NCBI GenBank assembly: GCA_038043285.1
Contig: JBBTCJ010000034.1
Location: forward strand, 21,265 to 85,264
Reading direction: 5' to 3'
DNA: 64,000 nt
Origin: JBBTCJ01 sp038043285
GTDB lineage: Bacteria; Planctomycetota; Phycisphaerae; UBA1845
Within the stretch, counting starts at the first letter, position 1, and each line of letters starts with the position of its first letter. Made by a program: the position numbers and the translations under genes. Below are positions 17,632-25,600 of the stretch, piece after piece. The notes under the pieces were generated by a model. That model was not told where the DNA came from, ran no database searches, and worked only from the letters and a program-made list of their open reading frames with translations.

Positions 17632-20600
17632 CTACGCGGACGTCGTGGTTGCGTCGCCCCGCACGGTGATGCGGATCGGCTCGGGTTCGAGCATGGATCG
17701 CGCTTCACCGCGCATCTCCTGTTCGACGGCCACCAGCACCGCGGTCACGAACTTCGAGGTCTGCGTGTGTTCGCGCGTCAGCGCCTTGCCGTTCGTGATT
17801 CGCCCGTTTCTGTTGTCCCCGTTGAACCGCGCAACGTGACGGTCGCACAGTTCCTGCAAGTACACCTGATGATAGTCCTCGAACCGCTCGAACGTCGGTC
17901 CCCAGCGGATGAGGAAGTCCTTGATGACCGCCACCATGGCTTCGGGTACGCCGGGCTGGTAGTGGATCTCGGCGCTGAGGCGATCGTGCAGCGTCGGAAG
18001 CACCTCGCGTACCGCAGTTCGGAAGGTCGCGGGAATCATCCCCGCGGACGGATCGGGCGCCAGCCTCAACGCGCCCGACGCGGTCTGGTCGATCTGCCGC
18101 TGAATGACGTCGCCGTGGGCGGGGATCAACGCGTTGTCCATCGCCTGCTGCAACAAGAGTATGCCCACGTGTTCGATCAGGTAGGGCGTCGTCTGCATGG
18201 CGTGCATGAGGATTTCGGTGACCGCGTCGCGGGCCTCCTTGGGCACGGAATCGAGGGCGCCGCGGGCCTTCATCATCCTCTCCATGCGCTGGGCACGGAC
18301 GGCGGGCGAGGGGGCCGCGACGTTGGGCTTGCGCTTGATCCCTGAAAGGAACGCCTTCATACGCCGCGCAAAGCTGGGCCAGGATCGAAGTTCGGTGATC
18401 AAGCGACGGTACCCCTCCAACAGTTCCACGCGGGTCATCCCCTTGGGAATGATATTGGAGACGCATTTCGGGGCGTCGGTGTAGATTTCGCTGACGTCCA
18501 CGACGCGGTCTTCGCGTTGGAGTCGAACCCAAAGCGGCGTTCCGGGATAAGCCTTCATCACGTTGATGCTGGTGATGGGGATGTTAGCGACCTCGCAGAA
18601 GCGAATCTGTTCGTCAAAAACCTTGGTGTCGTCGTTGTCGAAACCGACGATGAGCGAGGCCTTCACGGCGATCCCGTAGGACTGAATCTTCCGGCAGTCC
18701 TCGACCATGTCGCTGCGGAGGTTCTGGACCTTGTGGGTCTCCTCGAGGCTGGCCATGCGAGGCGTTTCGATGCCGATCAGCGCCTGGGTGAAGTTGCAGT
18801 CGGCCATCAGTTCGAGCAGCTCGTCGTCGTGCGCGAGGTCGATGGTCAACTGGGTCGAGAACGTCAGCGGCGGATCGAAGGAATTGTTGACCGGGATCAG
18901 CGCCCGCAGAAACTCCTTGGCGTAACGCTTGTCTCCGATGAAGTCGTCGTCGCAGACGAAGATCCGCTGGGCGCCGAGCTTCTGCAGCGCGACGACTTCT
19001 TCGACGACGCGCGCGATCGGTTTATGGCGTGGCTGGCGGCCGAACAGGTGGATGACGTCGCAGAATTCGCAATCGTAGGGACAGCCACGGGTAGTCTGGA
19101 CGCCGGCAACGCGGTATTTCTTCACCAGATCGGCCATGCTGCTCCAGTCGGGCAGCGGAGAAGTCGCGAGGTCGGGTCGTTCCACCTGGCGATACTCGTT
19201 GCGGTGCCCGCCCTGTTTCCATTCCTCCAGAAACCTCGGCCAGGTCAGCTCGGCCTCGCCGAGGAAGATAACGTCGAAGACACCACGACAGAGTTCGGGA
19301 GCGCCAGAGGCGCCGGGTCCGCCGATCACCACGGGAAGTCCGCGGCGATGAAAGACTTCGGCGATCTTGATGGCCCGGGGGACATGGGCGATGTAGCCGG
19401 TGACCCCGACGAGGTGGTATTCCTTGCCAAGGTCGGTGGCGTCGTCGATCTCGCCTTTGGCGCCCTCGTCCCAGATGTCCACGTCGAAGTCGTCCGGAGT
19501 CAGCGCGGCGATAGTGGCGAGATTCAGCGGCGTCATAAGCGTCTGCACGGCCTCGCCGTCCATGCTGGCTTTGGCGAACTGCCTGGCCTTGGCGAACTCG
19601 GAGTCGAACTTGGGTTGCACCAACAAGATGCGCGACATTGGCTTGCCTCCCTCGGGGTGGGAACGGTCCGGTCGCGGCGAATCCGCCCGGCCCGTGGGGG
19701 GTGCCGGCGACACGGTGGTTGGTTGCCGGGGCAAGGAGCTTCCGTTGCCCTTCGACGACGCTGCGGCATCGTTCAGGGACGTGGCCGCGGCTGCAGAATT
19801 CGTACGCGGGATCGATCCGATGAATCCGGATGGATCCCGGAGAAACTCGGTGATGTGTTCGAGGAAGACGTCCACGTGTTCGAGCAGGTAAAAGTGTCCG
19901 GTGTCGGGAAGAAGTTTGGCTCGACAGTTGGGGAGCGCATCGGCGAGTCTGGCGGCCATCTTTGCGTACGGAGAGTTCGCGCCGTAGACCGCGAAAACGG
20001 GCGACTGAATCGTCGGCAGCAGGTCTTCCGTCATGCCGGCGACCTGGCGGAACTCGGCCGTAACGTTCGTCTCATCGACGAGTTTCCGCATGCGCGGCGT
20101 GCCGACTTTGGCTCCGCGGCGCGCGCCGTAAGGCTGGGTCATGTCGTAGCTCCGGCGGATGACGTTGCGGACGTCACTGGCCTCGGCCTCGACAAACCAC
20201 TCGTAGGTGATGCCGTAATTGGCGATGCGGTCCTTGTGGAGCTCCCACCCGGGCCAATCCTGAATGGTGCGGAGGTGGCGCAGACAGGCCACGCCGGTGT
20301 CGCCGAGAACCACGCCCTCGACGCGATCGGGGTGGAGCAATGCGAAATGCAGCGCAACGGAACCCCCGAAACTGTGACCGACCAGGCGGGCCTTTTGTAT
20401 CCCCAGGTGGTCCAGGAGGGCGAGAAGATCGCGGGCCGTGTCCAGGGAGGTATAGCCGTTGCGCGTTGCACCGGAGTAGCCGTGCCCCCGAAGATCGTAG
20501 GCCGTCACGCGGAAGTCCTTGGCCAGTTCGGGCATAATATGCGTGAACCAAACGGCCAGGCTGGAGGTGACGCCGTGGATGAGCACGACGTCGGGGCCTT

Positions 20601-20652
20601 CGCCCTTCATCTGGTAATGCATGGTGATGCCGTTCAGTTCAACCTTGGCCAT
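17632..20652 (-). CDS. Alpha/beta-hydrolase fused in frame to a B12-binding radical SAM protein
   Basis: A 1006-aa open frame with two enzymes. Residues 1-275 are an alpha/beta-hydrolase: DVVLIHGVTSS, nucleophile S94 in GHSFGG, His 253 in TGHF. A ~60-residue Ser/Ala/Pro/Thr-rich linker follows. From about 340 on there is a cobalamin-binding-type Rossmann domain (RILLVQPKF, VVIGGPGASG, VIFLGEAELTW) and a radical SAM barrel with CPYDCEFC (Cys 524, 528, 531), then a DUF4070-like tail. ATG at 20652 has GGAG 7 bp upstream. A second good ribosome-binding site (GAGGGAGG) precedes an in-frame ATG at 19638, so the second domain may also be made alone. As the last gene of the synthase operon it could release the chain (hydrolase) and then methylate or rearrange it (radical SAM); the chemistry is inferred. 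Confidence 0.85.
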   Translation of the reverse strand: MAKVELNGITMHYQMKGEGPDVVLIHGVTSSLAVWFTHIMPELAKDFRVTAYDLRGHGYSGATRNGYTSLDTARDLLALLDHLGIQKARLVGHSFGGSVALHFALLHPDRVEGVVLGDTGVACLRHLRTIQDWPGWELHKDRIANYGITYEWFVEAEASDVRNVIRRSYDMTQPYGARRGAKVGTPRMRKLVDETNVTAEFRQVAGMTEDLLPTIQSPVFAVYGANSPYAKMAARLADALPNCRAKLLPDTGHFYLLEHVDVFLEHITEFLRDPSGFIGSIPRTNSAAAATSLNDAAASSKGNGSSLPRQPTTVSPAPPTGRADSPRPDRSHPEGGKPMSRILLVQPKFDSEFAKARQFAKASMDGEAVQTLMTPLNLATIAALTPDDFDVDIWDEGAKGEIDDATDLGKEYHLVGVTGYIAHVPRAIKIAEVFHRRGLPVVIGGPGASGAPELCRGVFDVIFLGEAELTWPRFLEEWKQGGHRNEYRQVERPDLATSPLPDWSSMADLVKKYRVAGVQTTRGCPYDCEFCDVIHLFGRQPRHKPIARVVEEVVALQKLGAQRIFVCDDDFIGDKRYAKEFLRALIPVNNSFDPPLTFSTQLTIDLAHDDELLELMADCNFTQALIGIETPRMASLEETHKVQNLRSDMVEDCRKIQSYGIAVKASLIVGFDNDDTKVFDEQIRFCEVANIPITSINVMKAYPGTPLWVRLQREDRVVDVSEIYTDAPKCVSNIIPKGMTRVELLEGYRRLITELRSWPSFARRMKAFLSGIKRKPNVAAPSPAVRAQRMERMMKARGALDSVPKEARDAVTEILMHAMQTTPYLIEHVGILLLQQAMDNALIPAHGDVIQRQIDQTASGALRLAPDPSAGMIPATFRTAVREVLPTLHDRLSAEIHYQPGVPEAMVAVIKDFLIRWGPTFERFEDYHQVYLQELCDRHVARFNGDNRNGRITNGKALTREHTQTSKFVTAVLVAVEQEMRGEARSMLEPEPIRITVRGDATTTSA

Positions 20653-20733
20653 CGTGCGTCTCCGGCGTTCGACTCCTGAATGAGCGTTGCTCCTTGAAAC
20701 ACTGCGCGGGTTCCAGCCCACGGCTCCGGCTTG

Positions 20734-22347
20734 TCACTCCATGTACCCCAGGGCTTTGAGCCGCATGAGTATCTGCTCCTCGTCGCCAGGACCGGCGTAG
20801 GCGCCTTCCTCGATGGCCTGCGCCGGAATCGGCAGCGCATCCGTCGCCCGTCCGCGGACCACTGCGTGGACCTTGACGAATTCATCGCTGAATAGTTCGG
20901 TTGCGACTCGGCCTTCGATGTCTTCGGAAATCGCCAAGCCGAGAAGGTAAAGGGCTGTCGGCGTCACGTCCTGGAGCCGCAGCGAATCAACTTTTGCCCC
21001 GCGACGAACGCCGGGTCCGTGGATCGCCAGCACGCCGTCGGGATGGTGCGTGCCCATGACGACGTTGCGCTTCTTGAGAATGCCTTGGCCGCGGAGGACA
21101 GAGAAAAAGCCGCAATCGCGGAGCGCAATGGTCAGGTCCGGTGCCAGTTTCATGGCCGGCCCGTCGAAGGCTTCCTCGCGGGTCCAGACTCCGGTAACCA
21201 GTGGTTCGCCGGTTTGCGGATCGACGCAGCGGGTGAGCAGGGCTTCGATGAGTTCGGCGCGGAAGGAATCATATTCGCAGCGCTCAATGCCGTCGGGGCC
21301 TTTGTCGCCCTTGACCTGGATGCAGATGCCGTTGGTGCTGGCGAGCACGGCGAAGGCCTTGGTCTTGGGCAGGTCGAAGTACGTCAGATGGTACGGTCTG
21401 GCGCGGCCAAGTTCGTTGGATTCGTCGGACTGCATCTCGGCGCCCGGCGCCCAGCTGAGATATCCCTGCTGTTCGAGCCAGGTGTTGACGTAAAGCACCT
21501 CGTCGCTTCCGGTGAATCCGTGATCCGAGGCGACGATCACGTGTGCATCGGGACCGCCGAGCTTGACGGTTTCCTCCAGGAATCCGTCGATCTGCCGGAA
21601 GTAGTCCCAACAGCGCTGCCGCACCTGGAGGAAGTCCTCCGAAGGCGACTCCGGCTCCAGGGCCGGGTCGAGGTGCGGCCAGCAGAGGTGTTGCAGCTTG
21701 TCCACGCCATCGAAGACCACGGCCTCTACGTCGCAGGGGTTTTCGATCATCTGCTTTCGCAGGATGTTGAACCACTGCCGCTCGCGGCGAATGTGCAATT
21801 CGACCCACGGGAGGTAATCCTGCAACTCCGCACCCTGGATGGCTTTGCGCTCCTCGCGGAAGTCCATGCCCAGTTCCTTGACGTCGAATCCGGGGAGCTG
21901 CTCCTGCAAACGGTCGAGAAAACCCTCCGGGTGCGAGTATTTTCGCAGCCATCTCCAGGTGACCCAGCCGGGAACGACGTAGCCGTTGAGTTTCGGGGCC
22001 GGGTTATGGGCGATGAAATTGAGGCAACCGGCTTTTCGCCCCGCCTGGGAAACCATGGAGAAAAGCGTCGGACAGAGAACCTCGCGCGAGGTCACCACGC
22101 GGACGTACTGGGACGATTCGGATTCGAACTGCAGGAAGTTGGTGATGCCGTGGCGCCCCGGCGAGCGACCGGTGATCATGCTGAGCCATGCGGGCGGCGT
22201 GAGCGGTGGAACCGTCGAAGTCAGGTTCGCTCGAGCGCTGTCAGATAAAAAGCGCCCAAGAAAGGGCATGACGCCTCGGCGCACGAGATCATCGAGGACC
22301 GTGTAGGTCGCGCCGTCGAGTCCGAAGAGCACTACGCGTCGGCTCAT
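20734..22347 (-). CDS. Alkaline-phosphatase-superfamily phosphodiesterase/phosphotransferase
   Basis: A 537-aa protein of the type I phosphodiesterase/nucleotide pyrophosphatase group. Visible metal-site and nucleophile motifs are VVLFGLDGATY (metal Asp 11), PPLTPPAWLSMITG (nucleophile Thr 50), VIVASDHGFTG and GTHHPDGVLAIHGPG. No signal peptide is seen, so it should act in the cytoplasm, unlike many family members. Its ATG overlaps the stop of the free ACP gene in an ATGA arrangement, which implies coupled translation. Possible roles are head-group transfer to the lipid product, removal of a phospho group, or hydrolysis of phosphopantetheine from ACP. None can be chosen from the sequence. The family is secure, the reaction is not. 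Confidence 0.85.
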   Translation of the reverse strand: MSRRVVLFGLDGATYTVLDDLVRRGVMPFLGRFLSDSARANLTSTVPPLTPPAWLSMITGRSPGRHGITNFLQFESESSQYVRVVTSREVLCPTLFSMVSQAGRKAGCLNFIAHNPAPKLNGYVVPGWVTWRWLRKYSHPEGFLDRLQEQLPGFDVKELGMDFREERKAIQGAELQDYLPWVELHIRRERQWFNILRKQMIENPCDVEAVVFDGVDKLQHLCWPHLDPALEPESPSEDFLQVRQRCWDYFRQIDGFLEETVKLGGPDAHVIVASDHGFTGSDEVLYVNTWLEQQGYLSWAPGAEMQSDESNELGRARPYHLTYFDLPKTKAFAVLASTNGICIQVKGDKGPDGIERCEYDSFRAELIEALLTRCVDPQTGEPLVTGVWTREEAFDGPAMKLAPDLTIALRDCGFFSVLRGQGILKKRNVVMGTHHPDGVLAIHGPGVRRGAKVDSLRLQDVTPTALYLLGLAISEDIEGRVATELFSDEFVKVHAVVRGRATDALPIPAQAIEEGAYAGPGDEEQILMRLKALGYME

Positions 22348-22646
22348 GCCCTGGTCTCCTGTTTGGGCTTCAGGTGCAGCATGAGAAAATCAAGCAGTTC
22401 GCCGATGCTGATGTCGTTCGCCTGGCGCTTGTAAGCCTGGGCGAGGAACTCCGCAAAGGGAAGCGACTGGTTGAAATGTTCCTCAACGGACGATCCCAGG
22501 GCGACGGCGTCGATCGACTCGAACTGCATGTCCGTGAACAGCCCCGTCTTCTCGGTGATCTCGTCCGTATATTCCCAGTCCTCACGAAGATCCGTGAGGA
22601 TCTTGAGAAGTTCCCCGCGAACGACATCACGATCCAGCGTCTGCAT
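22344..22646 (-). CDS. Free-standing acyl carrier protein
   Basis: A 100-aa acyl carrier protein with the 4'-phosphopantetheine attachment site at Ser 44 in MQFESIDAVAL, followed by the helix VEEHFNQSLPFAEFL. ATG at 22646 is preferred because AAAGGA stands 7 bp upstream and the product then has normal ACP length. The start overlaps the end of the 1831-aa synthase by 20 bp, and its stop overlaps the phosphodiesterase start. The attachment motif differs from the GIDSIKR type in the two megasynthases, so this ACP probably plays another role, for example loading a starter unit or receiving the finished chain. It should be activated by the phosphopantetheinyl transferase domain of the preceding gene. 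Confidence 0.92.
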   Translation of the reverse strand: MQTLDRDVVRGELLKILTDLREDWEYTDEITEKTGLFTDMQFESIDAVALGSSVEEHFNQSLPFAEFLAQAYKRQANDISIGELLDFLMLHLKPKQETRA

Positions 22647-25600
22647 GTCCGTTCCTTTCCTCGACGGCGATGGCCACGATGTAGTCCCCCTGGCGCGAGG
22701 AATGGACCAGATAGCCCGATCCGTTTCCACGAGGCTGAGCAGGGCTGATCTCCCGGCGGCGAACGCGGATGGCTCCGTCGGCAAGATCCACGGCCTTCAC
22801 CACCAGGGACTGCGGATTGTTCGACAGGCCGACGCCCAACGCCTTCCCGGCCGCCTCTTTGGCGCACCAGGCGCGGGTGATCCATTCCGCACGGTTGCCG
22901 TTAACCACCGAAAGGAGGCGGCGTTCGTCTTCGTCGAAGGCCAGCGTCTCGAAGCCCCCATTGCGCGTTTCGATGTTCTCGAGGTCGATCCCCAGCACGC
23001 CGCGCCCGGCGACGGAGACCGCCATGGATCCCTTGTGCGAAATGGAGATGTGTGGAACCTCGGTCACACGGTCGGTCCACGGACCAGTTGCGTAGGGGCG
23101 GCCCGTTTCGTCGGCGCGAATCTCCACGTCGGCTGGGTACAGATCGAGATTGCTCCGCTTCTTGAGCCACGCGCGAACGGCATCCTTGGCGGCCGCTCTG
23201 CCGAACAGCCATTCGGTGCGTCGCGGACCGGAGGGCATGGCGTGGTATTCGTCGAGTTCTGCCTGACTGAGTACCAGGTGCGCGCCGAGCGTTTCCCAGA
23301 TACTGGTGCCCACCTCGCCCATCGGCGTCACCCGACGGCACTCGAGGTCGGCGTGCCCGGGGATTGGCCCAAGATCAACGGCCTCGCTCACCAGCCCCTT
23401 GTTCGGGAAGCGCCAGAAGTCATAAAAACTGCGGTCCCAGTAGAACCGCCAATCGGTCCAGCCGTGCACCTGCATCCAGGGCGAACCATCGGGGGCCAAG
23501 AGATCAATGTCGGCGCGGACCTGGCGTGGGCCGATCTCGCGAATGCGGACTTCGCATCGGGCGTGCTGGCCGGCGGAGAGGTTCTCGCGGTACAACGTGA
23601 TCGCCTGGATCTGAATGGGGAACATCATGAACCCCTCGGTGACGTACTCGACGGGCCAGTACCCCACCAATTGTCCCGCGGCGTCCAGAAGCGCCGGATC
23701 AATGTGGAACTTCGGCGACGAGTTGGAGCGGATGAGGTTGTGTGCGGGCAGGATTTCCAACTGGGCTGACAGGCCGTTCTCGCCCACGCCGTCCATAGAC
23801 ACGATCCCCTGAAACCGCGGGCCGTGAAACATGCGGCGATTGGCGTAAAGTTCCCCAGCCGTGCAGGCGCTATCGCGCCGGCTCTTCAATGGCGCGAAAT
23901 CGGGCGGCGGCGGGGGGGGGAACGACTCGGCAAAGACGATCGTTACTTCCGCAAGCGCCGGGGCGTTTTTCAACGACCGGTTGTGGTCTGTTCCGTGCGG
24001 GCGGATCGCCACCTGAACCTCGGCGGCGCCGGCGACGCGCCTCGCGCTGATGCGAAGGATGACCGGTTGCGCGCCGCGCTGGACGTCGATCCACTTTCCC
24101 GCCTGCATGTCGCGGGCGCCGACGACGCGCAATCCGGGCATGAGGAGGCTCGCGGCTTCCGCCATCATCTCCAGGCTGACCGTGAGCGGGACGACATGAA
24201 AGCGATCTCGTCCGGCGGCGGAATCGGATACGTGCGGATCGAAACAATGATCCAGCAAATACAAATCCTCGTCGATGGACACCTCCCGAACCACGACCAG
24301 CTGCTCGCCGGGGACAAACTCCACCACCCGACCGGAGAACAGGATCCCTGCGGCGTCGGGGATTCGCGGGGCCGCCGTCGATGGCGCGGCTTCGTCGGCG
24401 CCCACCGGGCGTTCGCTGAGGAAATCAATAATCTGGCGGAGGGTCTTGAGTCGGGCGACGGCCTCCATGTCGATCTCGCCGGGGAGGGCCACGGCGTTCC
24501 CGGCCTGCTGCAGCGCACCGAGAATTTCGATCCTCTTGATCGAGTCGATGCCCAGATCGGCCTCCATGTCGAGGTTGACGTCAAGCATCTCCCGAGGATA
24601 TCCCGTCTTGTCCGCGACCACGCCAAGAAGCACGGCCTCGATGCTCTGCGGGGTCGGCTTCGCGCCGGCGGCGGTCGTCGCTGAAGCGGCCGATGATTCC
24701 ATTGTTGAAAGAAGCGGCGACGAGCTCGAAGTAGCCGAAGCTGTTGCGGGCGATGGGATCAATGGAGGCACCGACACGCCGAACGCTACGGCTCGGTTCC
24801 CTGTAAGCTCCGGCGGCGCGTGCGCCGTCGCGGCAGGTTGCGAGGCTTTGCTTTGCAAGTGCGACGGCGCGGCCGATCCCAGGCAGGCGTGCATCAGCTC
24901 TTCGTGGGTCAAGAGGAACTGCTCCATGAGTTGCACGTGCGCCTGCATCATCGCCGGCGAAGCCTCCGCAGACGGCGCGGAACGCCGCCCAGTGGTCTCC
25001 ATCACGCCGGCGACAACTGGGTAAGCGGACGGATGAACCGCGTTCAAACCGGTGGCGATATCCCCGATGCTGCGCGGGCTGAAGTCCGCGGCGTAGGACT
25101 CCCCGCGTCGCGACTCGGCAGCCTGAGACCGAATCTCCCGGGCAATCTCGTGGGCCGGATCAAGCTCCAGGTGCGGATAACACAGGGGAACCTGCATCGT
25201 GCCCGGTTCGGCGTCGTGGTCGATCGGGGTGTCCGACGTCGGATCGAAGCTCAGCATACGCGGCGTCCGCCGGGCGAAAAGCGACGTCAGGTCCAGCGGA
25301 ACGTGCAGGGCCGCCAACATGCCCAGCGAGTGTAGAAGTGCAGAGACCCCCGATCGACGGTGATGATTCGCAGCGATCGCCGCGTGTGGGCGGCCTCGCA
25401 GGATGTCGTCGATGAACCCCGTGAGGATGCCGCGCGGGCCGACCTCCAGGAAGATTCGCGCGCCGCGGTCATACATGGCCTCGATCGTTTGCCGGAACAG
25501 CAGAGGCTTGGCGAACGTTTGCGAGACGGTTTCCAGAATCACTGCGGGGTCGTTCGGGTATGGCTCGGCGGTGGTCGAAGAATACAGCAGCACGTTGGGT

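Noticed and set aside
18517..20679. Open frame of ~720 codons on the plus strand
   Set aside because: Shadow of the hydrolase/radical SAM gene caused by GC-rich third positions; no recognisable domain.
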